NCBI GenBank assembly: GCA_025450135.1
Contig: JANWHZ010000052.1
Span: 1 to 5,284 of the forward strand
Source: Candidatus Saccharimonadales bacterium
Lineage (GTDB): Bacteria > Patescibacteriota > Saccharimonadia > Saccharimonadales > UBA4665
DNA length: 5,284 nucleotides
Reading direction: 5' to 3'
Position numbers and translations under genes: made by a program. Positions 1-4,348 of this stretch are shown piece after piece (the first letter of the stretch is position 1; each line of letters begins with the position of its first letter). The notes under the pieces are model-generated. The model was not told the origin of the DNA and made no database searches. It saw only the letters and a list, made by a program, of their open reading frames with translations.

Positions 1-24
1 ATGGCTCTCTCTATTTTATATCTC

Positions 25-55
25 TTGTTTTTTCAATATATGCTTCAGGTACAAT
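25..55 (+). promoter_or_regulatory. Putative promoter giving a near-leaderless mRNA for the deacetylase
   Basis: A good -10 hexamer, TACAAT, lies at 50-55. A weak -35 candidate, TTGTTT (25-30), sits 19 bp upstream. Only 9 nt separate the -10 box from the ATG at 65, so transcription should begin within a few bases of the start codon. No Shine-Dalgarno sequence is present there. The -10 box is followed by AG, giving the octamer TACAATAG, which recurs on the other strand before the methyltransferase. Confidence 0.5.
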
Positions 56-64
56 AGACGTTGC

Positions 65-889
65 ATGTTCCGCTTAATACCTACAAGCAAGAAGCCCACG
101 TTCTACTCAGTTATGGTGTTGATCATCTGCCTTACTATTGGAGCTTTTGTTGTCGTCGTTGATCGACCATATTTTTCGCAATTTGGTTACACCAACTTTT
201 TAACAGATGTGAGCATACCTAACATGTCAAGACCACTGCCTACAGAGCCCGAGTCTGCGCCGGTCAGTACAGCAGTCCTGCCTATCCATGGGTACACAGT
301 CCCACCTGTTGTCAACGGAACCGTCCCTGTCATAACAAGGATTCCTACCACAGAAAAGGTGGCGTTTCTTACGATCGACGACGGTATTGTCACTAATCCG
401 ACTGATGCCCAGCTTATGCAGGCTGGAAACGTTAAGGCGACATTCTTTTTGGTGTATCGATTTATTAATACTGACTATTCGTTTTTCAACGATCTGGCTA
501 GTCGTACCGGATCAGATATTGAGAACCATACGTATGACCACTATCTCCTAACCAATCTTACGTATGACCAGCAAAAAGTAGATATCTGTAAAAATGCAGA
601 TATATTTAGCAGCTGGTTTGGCAAACGACCAGTATTGCTCAGGCCATCAGGAGGAGCGTATAACACCACGACATTACAAGCGGCGGCGGACTGCGGGATG
701 AAAGCAGTGGTCATGTGGGACGCATCGATAAACAACGGTGTCATTAAGTACCAGAATGGTACTAAGATGCAGCCTGGTGATATTGTGCTCATGCACTTTC
801 GTTCTACGTTCCAAGAGGATCTCAATGCCTTTGTTCAGGGAGCGAATAACGCTGGCCTTCAGCCGGATTTATTAGTCAACTGGTTATAG
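65..889 (+). CDS. Membrane-anchored polysaccharide deacetylase (NodB/CE4 family)
   Basis: Probably a metal-dependent deacetylase acting outside the membrane on N-acetylated glycans such as peptidoglycan or capsule. Seen: a short basic N-terminus, one hydrophobic helix at about residues 13-32 (signal anchor), a Pro/Ser/Thr-rich linker to about residue 95, then the NodB fold. The catalytic motifs are in order. TIDDG (103-107) supplies the catalytic base D105 and metal ligand D106. HTYDH (155-159) supplies ligands H155 and H159. RPSGGAYN (193-200) matches motif 3, W218-D219 matches motif 4, and PGDIVLMH ends at H244, the likely catalytic histidine. Every expected metal or catalytic residue is present, so an active enzyme is likely. 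I = T-x-D-D variation (Ile for Phe) and Ser in motif 3 are departures from the usual TFDDG and RPPYG. The 274-residue length suits one catalytic domain plus anchor. The start at 65 fits the -10 box 9 nt upstream; there is no SD. The glycan substrate cannot be told from sequence. Confidence 0.93.
   Translation: MFRLIPTSKKPTFYSVMVLIICLTIGAFVVVVDRPYFSQFGYTNFLTDVSIPNMSRPLPTEPESAPVSTAVLPIHGYTVPPVVNGTVPVITRIPTTEKVAFLTIDDGIVTNPTDAQLMQAGNVKATFFLVYRFINTDYSFFNDLASRTGSDIENHTYDHYLLTNLTYDQQKVDICKNADIFSSWFGKRPVLLRPSGGAYNTTTLQAAADCGMKAVVMWDASINNGVIKYQNGTKMQPGDIVLMHFRSTFQEDLNAFVQGANNAGLQPDLLVNWL
529..570 (+). repeat. 12-bp direct repeat inside the deacetylase gene, 30-bp period
   Basis: TACGTATGACCA occurs at 529-540 and again at 559-570, exactly 30 bp apart and in frame. 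It encodes TYD-H (the second half of the zinc motif) and then TYD-Q ten residues later. It may be chance reuse of codons for two T-Y-D turns, or a trace of a small internal duplication. The zinc-binding copy is the first one. Confidence 0.6.
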
Positions 890-911
890 TCTGACTCGTA
901 AGACATTATAA

Positions 912-940
912 TTGACCTTGCAGGTATAATCTTCTATAAT
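912..940 (+). promoter_or_regulatory. Strong sigma-70-type promoter for the small-peptide unit
   Basis: TTGACC (912-917) and TATAAT (935-940) are separated by exactly 17 bp, so 11 of 12 hexamer positions match consensus. A second TATAAT (925-930) lies too close to the -35 to pair with it. Transcription should start near 947. There is no ATG close by, so unlike its neighbours this promoter would make an mRNA with a leader of about 200 nt, ending at the SD of the 30-residue peptide. Confidence 0.7.
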
Positions 941-948
941 TAACGTTT

Positions 949-978
949 CAGCTGTGGGCAGTGCCTGCAGTTGTTTTT
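949..978 (+). terminator. Hairpin plus T-run after the deacetylase gene
   Basis: Bases 949-959 pair with 963-973 around an AGT loop (11 pairs, three of them G-T wobbles), followed by five T at 974-978. It lies 60 nt after the deacetylase stop and could be its intrinsic terminator. It also begins about 2 nt after the predicted start of the 912-940 promoter. For that transcript it would be a 5'-terminal stem-loop, of a kind known to protect mRNA 5' ends. Which role applies is not resolved. Confidence 0.5.
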
Positions 979-1047
979 GTTGGCTCTCTTCTGACGAAGG
1001 TTGAGCCTGCAAAGTTACCTTAACATTCAGGATGCAGTCAAGAAGCA

Positions 1048-1140
1048 GCCACCTTTCGCAGTTATTACTGCGTGCCCAAGTGCCGATCATATTTGGTCGT
1101 CAATTGGGCACGCAGGGGCAAAAAACTGACGAAAGGAGGT
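1048..1140 (+). promoter_or_regulatory. Structured leader able to hide the Shine-Dalgarno (switch-like)
   Basis: Three nested helices can form. The outer helix pairs GCCACCTTTCG (1048-1058) with CGAAAGGAGGT (1130-1140), with one A-A mismatch and one G-T pair. It continues, past a bulged A1129, as CAGTT (1059-1063) with AACTG (1124-1128). This buries the SD. Inside it, 1068-1079 pairs perfectly over 12 bp with 1104-1115, and 1084-1089 pairs with 1094-1099 (one G-T) closing a TATT loop. A competing hairpin, CGCAGT-TATT-ACTGCG (1057-1072), uses bases of both the outer and inner helices, so the two states exclude each other; forming it would free the SD. No known riboswitch class is recognised. 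It could be a ligand sensor, a thermometer, a protein-binding leader, or the self-inhibiting leader of a type I toxin mRNA. Folding was done by eye, without energies. Confidence 0.55.
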
Positions 1141-1143
1141 GAT
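1131..1143 (+). promoter_or_regulatory. Exceptionally strong ribosome binding site
   Basis: GAAAGGAGGTGAT is complementary over 13 nt to a 16S rRNA 3' tail of the common ATCACCTCCTTTC type. The GGAGG core (1135-1139) ends 7 nt before the ATG at 1147, which is optimal spacing. No other gene start in the window has a recognisable SD, so this site stands out. It also lies in the 3' arm of the outer leader helix. Confidence 0.85.
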
Positions 1144-1146
1144 AAC

Positions 1147-1239
1147 ATGAACCACGAACAACGACAGAATCTGATTCTGTTCCTGCTCGTCGTCTCCAAC
1201 GTTCTGTTGTGGGTCGTCGTTGCAACTCACGTCCTCTAG
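1147..1239 (+). CDS. 30-residue single-helix membrane peptide
   Basis: No family is recognised. The peptide has a polar N-terminus (NHEQRQN), one uninterrupted hydrophobic stretch at about residues 9-26 rich in Leu and Val with a central Ser-Asn and a Trp, and a short tail, THVL. It would fit a bitopic inner-membrane micropeptide. The start is fixed by the 13-nt SD 7 nt upstream, which is the main evidence that it is a real gene. About 70% of its codons end in G or C (21 of 30), with CTG, CTC and GTC dominating; this looks richer than its neighbours. A strong promoter (912-940) and a foldable leader precede it, and a terminator lies 300 nt downstream. Possible roles are a small regulatory subunit of a membrane complex, a leader peptide, or a type I toxin. 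Nothing in the sequence chooses among them. Confidence 0.7.
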   Translation: MNHEQRQNLILFLLVVSNVLLWVVVATHVL

Positions 1240-1539
1240 CAGGTCGTGATGGTTAAGTGGGTAGTAATGTTGTCCCTCTGCGTGTCTCCCCTCCGGGGAT
1301 GTAAATCGGCATGAGTAATATCATTCCAAGACATTGCAAAGTAACGCTTCCGTGGCTGATCTCAGACAATCTCAGAACTGGTTTCATAAATGGATTTGTG
1401 AAGTATATATCAGGGAAGATTGATGGACTGGGATGGCAGAAATGCGTCAATAAAACGTTAACAGCCTAGCTGCTACCACGTCGCCCGACGTACCCTATTG
1501 CCCATCCTGAATTGTTCCATGAATAGTTAGCTTGTACTT
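1240..1539. other. Gene-poor stretch between the small peptide and its terminator
   Basis: Only weak signals are visible. TCCCC-TCC-GGGGA (1287-1299) and ACGTC-GCCC-GACGT (1478-1491) are short hairpins without T-runs. ATCTCAGA is repeated at 1359-1366 and 1369-1376. One doubtful 52-codon ORF lies within (separate entry). I see no tRNA, tmRNA, RNase P or SRP RNA signature. The stretch may be the 3' UTR or downstream part of the transcript that ends at 1540-1565. Confidence 0.5.
1311..1469 (+). CDS. Doubtful 52-residue ORF
   Basis: An ATG-to-TAG frame of 52 codons beginning MSNIIPRH and ending NKTLTA. It lies in the same predicted transcript as the 30-residue peptide, between it and the terminator. 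It is moderately basic, with two Cys and two Trp and no clear signal or membrane helix. Its ATG overlaps the TGA of a 21-codon frame (1249-1314) as ATGA. Against it: no convincing SD (only GGGGA 11 nt upstream, inside a small hairpin), no -10 box at leaderless spacing, and no recognisable motif. It may well be untranslated. Confidence 0.22.
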   Translation: MSNIIPRHCKVTLPWLISDNLRTGFINGFVKYISGKIDGLGWQKCVNKTLTA

Positions 1540-1565
1540 ATAGCCCCGTAAGGGGCTATTTGTGT
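1540..1565 (+). terminator. Intrinsic terminator of the small-peptide unit
   Basis: ATAGCCCC (1540-1547) pairs perfectly with GGGGCTAT (1552-1559) around a GTAA loop, followed by the T-rich tail TTGTGT. The T-rich side is on the + strand only, so it serves + strand transcripts. It separates the 912-1540 unit from the leaderless gene at 1627. Confidence 0.75.
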
Positions 1566-1590
1566 ATGATTGATTATCTTTAATATACTA

Positions 1591-1619
1591 GTGACGGGAG
1601 TGCATTATAGTGTTATAAT
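1591..1619 (+). promoter_or_regulatory. Promoter giving a leaderless mRNA for the orphan protein
   Basis: GTGACG (1591-1596, four of six consensus bases) and a perfect TATAAT (1614-1619) are spaced 17 bp apart. Seven nt separate the -10 box from the ATG at 1627, exactly where transcription should start, so the mRNA would begin at or next to the start codon. No SD is present. Confidence 0.72.
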
Positions 1620-1626
1620 ATAGGTT

Positions 1627-2250
1627 ATGAGTGCCGCACGAGATGTTAGCGCCAATGAGCGCTGGGATAATACTATTGAGACAACAGGCACGGAGCAAGC
1701 TCCTCAAATGTTATTGGAGCACGGCGAAACGGTGTGGTTTGACAACCGCGTTTCACCAGTGATAGCTGTGCCAGACCATCTTGACGTGTTAGCTGTTATC
1801 CGGCTTGGTGATGTACTCTCGGGTGATCAAAGCCATGAGGATGCCGGCGAGCCATTTTATAACATCGCATTCTTTCATGACACACGCTACGATACTGGGA
1901 ACCAGGGGCTGATCGTACCCGATGATAGAGCTCCGGTTGGATTTGACGGGCAACTTATCGTGATGGATGGCACCTATGATCCCTACCCTGTACGGCAAAA
2001 TCAGCCCAAGGATTTAAGCCGGCACAGTGGGGCTGTGGCGCTGAGCTGGCAGTGGCACGCTGTGGAGTTCGGGCCTGTACATAATGGCAGACACCTAAAT
2101 TTTCCTGCGGGCTCTCCGCCTTCTGTGTTTGCACTAACTATGTTTATCGATCCTATGGACCAAAACCACGTGACTGTTGGTGTCACCAATACAAGCGGCA
2201 TGCTCATGTCAGTCATGGGTACGCCACGGGCAGAAGAGGAAATCTTTTAG
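1627..2250 (+). CDS. Hypothetical soluble protein, 207 residues, family not recognised
   Basis: I do not recognise this protein. It has no signal peptide or membrane helix, so it is probably cytoplasmic. It is acidic, with many Asp and Glu. Residues 33-66 read as alternating hydrophobic strands (ETVWFD, VIAVPDHLDVLAVIRLGD). A middle part is rich in Asp, His and aromatic residues: FFHDTRYDTGNQG (82-94) and MDGTYDPYP (113-121). Near 140-156 lies a run with Trp and His (SWQWHAVEF), followed by NGRHLNFP. The C-terminus has VTVGVTNTSG and is Met-rich before an acidic tail, RAEEEIF. The pattern suggests a compact beta-rich domain, which is only an inference. The start is set by the perfect -10 box 7 nt upstream. 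A terminator precedes it, so it has its own promoter. The stop is 48 bp before the broken secreted-protein gene. Confidence 0.8.
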   Translation: MSAARDVSANERWDNTIETTGTEQAPQMLLEHGETVWFDNRVSPVIAVPDHLDVLAVIRLGDVLSGDQSHEDAGEPFYNIAFFHDTRYDTGNQGLIVPDDRAPVGFDGQLIVMDGTYDPYPVRQNQPKDLSRHSGAVALSWQWHAVEFGPVHNGRHLNFPAGSPPSVFALTMFIDPMDQNHVTVGVTNTSGMLMSVMGTPRAEEEIF

Positions 2251-2260
2251 CTTAAGCGTC

Positions 2261-2289
2261 TTGAACCCTGGTCGCTCGTCACGTACGCT
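2261..2289 (+). promoter_or_regulatory. Weak candidate promoter before the broken secreted-protein gene
   Basis: TTGAAC (2261-2266) and TACGCT (2284-2289) are 17 bp apart, with 9 nt from the -10 to the ATG at 2299, the same spacing as at the deacetylase gene. The -10 matches only three of six consensus bases. An alternative, TATAGC (2289-2294), lies only 4 nt from the ATG. Confidence 0.3.
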
Positions 2290-2298
2290 ATAGCTAAA

Positions 2299-2658
2299 AT
2301 GACAATAGCGCATACTCTTGCTCGTGGGTTAGCTGCTGTGTTGGTACTTGCGTTCCTTTTGCCTGGGGCTGCAATGGCAATGTCCGTCGGCCTACCCCAG
2401 GGCACGCTTATTAACGGCTAGTATAGAGACAGTTTCTCGATTACGGTACAGTTTGGCACTAGTACATGCTCTGGGTCGGGTACATATTACTCGTACACAG
2501 CCATTTTCAACGCAAGCACGAATCCACAGTATGAGGGTTCGCACCAGTGTTGCCTAGTCTCTTCTTTAGAGGTCTCGTTTTGGCTATGCAAGAAGACGGT
2601 GGTCGAGTTTAGATTATGCGCACGATCAGGCGTGGTACACTACCTGAGCAACGATTGA
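2299..2658 (+). pseudogene. Secreted-protein gene interrupted by an in-frame TAG
   Basis: The frame opens with a textbook signal peptide: basic-free MTIAHTLARG, a hydrophobic core LAAVLVLAFLLP, and an AMA cleavage site at residues 25-27. It then reads MSVGLPQGTLING and stops at TAG (2419-2421), codon 41. The same frame runs on for 78 more codons to TGA (2656-2658). The first part of that extension looks like secreted protein, rich in Ser, Thr, Tyr and Asn with a few Cys (for example SFSITVQFGTSTCSGSG); the last 35 or so residues look less convincing and may hide a frameshift. TAG is the normal stop of five other genes here, so programmed readthrough is unlikely. A TGG or CAG to TAG mutation is the simplest reading. 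Alternatively only a 40-codon secreted peptide is made. Family unknown. Confidence 0.5.
2633..2641 (+). promoter_or_regulatory. Possible extended -10 element before the ATP-grasp gene
   Basis: TGGTACACT combines a TGn extension with a TACACT hexamer. Transcription would start near 2648, about 20 nt before the ATG at 2670. No clear -35 is seen and no SD precedes that ATG. This gene is thus less clearly leaderless than three of its neighbours. Confidence 0.25.
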
Positions 2659-2669
2659 TGTAGAGTGTT

Positions 2670-3743
2670 ATGCGACAGTTCACAATCACCGAGCCACAGC
2701 CGTACTTCCATGTAATGGTCAACCACGTACTCCAGCTCTTTGCTGATGGCGAACTGCGCAATGTCACTAAGGTTGAGGTGGAGCCGGAATACGGTTATGC
2801 AGCGCGGTTAACCTATACCAACGGGTCTTTCAGAGTTATCTACGGATACGACATAGGCTTGAACCCATCCGGAGCAATCCACGTCGTAAAAGACAAGGGT
2901 TACACAAAGATGCTGCTCAGGACTATTGGCGTCAACTGCCCTGATGGTGCTGAATTTTTATTACCATGGTGGCACAAACAGATTGGCCTAGCTCAGGTCG
3001 CTCTTGGTAACCCTAATGTGCGGAGTACTGAAACGGCACCGGAGTATGTCGCTCAAGAACTTGGCTATCCCGTGTATGTTAAGCCTATTGATGGCTCGAA
3101 AGGCCAAGATGTTTTCTTGGTCCAGATTGAGAGCGAACTCGTATCGGTGCTCCAGTCGTACGAAACGAAACGAATAAAAGTAGCTGTCATCGAGAAAGCT
3201 GTGGCATGGCAGGATTACCGAGTGGTTTGCTTAGATGGTCGGCTCATTAGCGCCTATCGACGATTGCCGCTTGCGGTTACAGGCGACGGGAGGCAGACGA
3301 TTAAAGAGCTGCTCACTGCACTGCAACGAAAATATGATCAGGATGGGCGTGATGTCCGCCTTGATGTTGGTGATCCACACATCACGAGCTACATGGCACA
3401 GCATGACTTAGATGCGCACAGCGTACCGATGGCTGGCCAGCGGGTTGTGCTCTCATCGGTTTCCAATTTGTCCGCTGGCGGCACATCGGAAGATGTGACA
3501 GACATAATAGACACCCATTGGGTCGAGCTCACAGCTTTTGTAGCCAAGAGCTTTAGCCTAAGGTTGGTCGGTCTAGATTTGGCGTGCGCAGATATTACAA
3601 ACCTTGCTGCTGACTACAGCGTCCTGGAAGTAAACGGCTCGCCTGGGTTGGATCACTATGCCAGTTCCGGTGAAGATCAGCGCCGTATTGTCAACAAACT
3701 CTATGTTGCGGTGTTGAATGCTCTACCGGCTAGCGTGGCTTGA
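2670..3743 (+). CDS. Stand-alone ATP-grasp ligase, cyanophycin synthetase/GshAB-like
   Basis: Probably an ATP-dependent carboxylate-amine ligase that forms an amide or peptide bond through an acyl-phosphate; substrates unknown. Residues 1-72 form an N-terminal part I do not recognise. From K73 the pre-grasp pattern KDKGYTKMLLRTIGVNCP appears. The ATP-grasp core follows: VKPIDGSKGQDV (137-148, lysine and glycine-rich loop), E175, then QDYRVVCLDGRLISAYRR (181-198) with the basic residues that usually bind phosphates. TGDGRQTIKELL (204-215), NLSAGGTSEDVTD (266-278) and EVNGSPGLDHY (320-330, Mg-binding Glu and Asn) complete it. The motifs TGDG-TI-EL and NLS-GGT-DVTD are typical of CphA and GshAB. 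However, this 357-residue protein has neither the Mur-ligase domain of CphA nor the GshA domain of GshAB. The start has no SD; Met16 (2715) is an alternative. The last 14 bp overlap the convergent methyltransferase gene. Confidence 0.88.
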   Translation: MRQFTITEPQPYFHVMVNHVLQLFADGELRNVTKVEVEPEYGYAARLTYTNGSFRVIYGYDIGLNPSGAIHVVKDKGYTKMLLRTIGVNCPDGAEFLLPWWHKQIGLAQVALGNPNVRSTETAPEYVAQELGYPVYVKPIDGSKGQDVFLVQIESELVSVLQSYETKRIKVAVIEKAVAWQDYRVVCLDGRLISAYRRLPLAVTGDGRQTIKELLTALQRKYDQDGRDVRLDVGDPHITSYMAQHDLDAHSVPMAGQRVVLSSVSNLSAGGTSEDVTDIIDTHWVELTAFVAKSFSLRLVGLDLACADITNLAADYSVLEVNGSPGLDHYASSGEDQRRIVNKLYVAVLNALPASVA

Positions 3744-4344
3744 TATGGACAACGCCAAGCCCGTGCACGTTTTGGACTAGTAATCCGGTCTCACTGACAG
3801 CCTTTGCTACACCTGGCAGCGCTTCATGAGCATAGTCATCAATGATAATCGTTCCCCCCTGGCTCATTCGTGGTAGCACTAGTTTCAATGAGCTTTTAAT
3901 TGATTCATAGAAGTCACCGTCAAGAAAGGCGAATGCTATTGGCGCTGGTACATCTGCCGTCGTCAGTTCATTAAACCAGCTCTTATGAATTATCGGGAGC
4001 TGAAGACCCGCTTTTTGGAACTCCCGTATGAACTGCTTCTTGCTTGCTGCAAGCTTTCCTGCCTGAAAGCTCGCCCCACTCGGGCTGAGATCTTCCCTGC
4101 TTTTCTGTGGCAGCCCTTCGAACGAGTCGTAGACATGAAATGTCTTGGGTTCATTCCGCTGTGCTAGTAGTCGCCGAATGAAGAGGCTCGTCGTTCCAAT
4201 GTAGCAGCCGAATTCAACAATATCGCCAGGAACTTCTTTTTCAAGTACGTTCCCTAGTTCAGTGAGCACGACGCGTACATCTTCTGCATCTACCTGGTCG
4301 GATACGATCGGATGTCTTTTTAGCAGTTCGTTGGCAATGCTCAT
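3730..4344 (-). CDS. TylF-like SAM-dependent methyltransferase
   Basis: A class I O-methyltransferase of the TylF/MycF type, which methylates sugars or other small molecules in the cytoplasm using SAM. Seen in the 204-residue product: SAM motif I VEFGCYIGTTS (43-53), the family signature YDSFEGLP (72-79), LDGDFYESIKSSL (141-153) with the conserved acidic cluster, and GGTIIIDDYAHEALPGV (153-169), where D159 and D160 are the expected metal and catalytic acids. The frame is open up to an ATG at 4503, but that 53-residue extension lies on the end of the polymerase gene and is low-complexity. The ATG at 4344 is preferred: it is 4 bp after the polymerase stop, has TACAAT 6 nt upstream, and begins directly at the conserved domain. 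It may be expressed both from that box and by readthrough from the polymerase. No glycosyltransferase or sugar genes lie nearby, so the substrate is unknown. Confidence 0.88.
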   Translation of the reverse strand: MSIANELLKRHPIVSDQVDAEDVRVVLTELGNVLEKEVPGDIVEFGCYIGTTSLFIRRLLAQRNEPKTFHVYDSFEGLPQKSREDLSPSGASFQAGKLAASKKQFIREFQKAGLQLPIIHKSWFNELTTADVPAPIAFAFLDGDFYESIKSSLKLVLPRMSQGGTIIIDDYAHEALPGVAKAVSETGLLVQNVHGLGVVHIKPR

Positions 4345-4348
4345 TCGC

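Noticed and set aside
1..57. Open frame from the first base (ATG GCT ... GTA CAA TAG), 18 codons, hydrophobic
   Set aside because: Too short, at the window edge, and without visible upstream signals. It may be the tail of an upstream gene, since its VQ-stop mirrors the polymerase end, but this cannot be shown.
884..1090. 68-codon - strand frame
   Set aside because: It lies across the + strand promoter and leader structures, has no motif, and looks like chance.
1068..1115. 12-bp perfect hairpin as an intrinsic terminator
   Set aside because: No T-run follows it on either strand, and on the + strand it is followed by GGGCAAAAAA and an SD; a leader structure fits better.
1253..1450. 65-codon - strand frame
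   Set aside because: No SD or promoter spacing, no motif, and irregular composition; it is antisense to a region already expected to be transcribed on the + strand.
890..1540. A classical stable RNA (tmRNA, RNase P, SRP, 6S, tRNA)
   Set aside because: None of the conserved core sequences of these RNAs was found by eye, and the strong SD-ATG inside argues for an mRNA.
2348..2557. 69-codon frame with a TTG start
   Set aside because: It overlaps the signal-peptide frame, which has a far clearer protein character, and has no start signal of its own.
2419..3743. Recoded stop codons (TAG readthrough or UGA=Gly)
   Set aside because: TAG ends five other genes at natural protein ends and TGA ends the ATP-grasp gene at a natural C-terminus, so the code looks standard.
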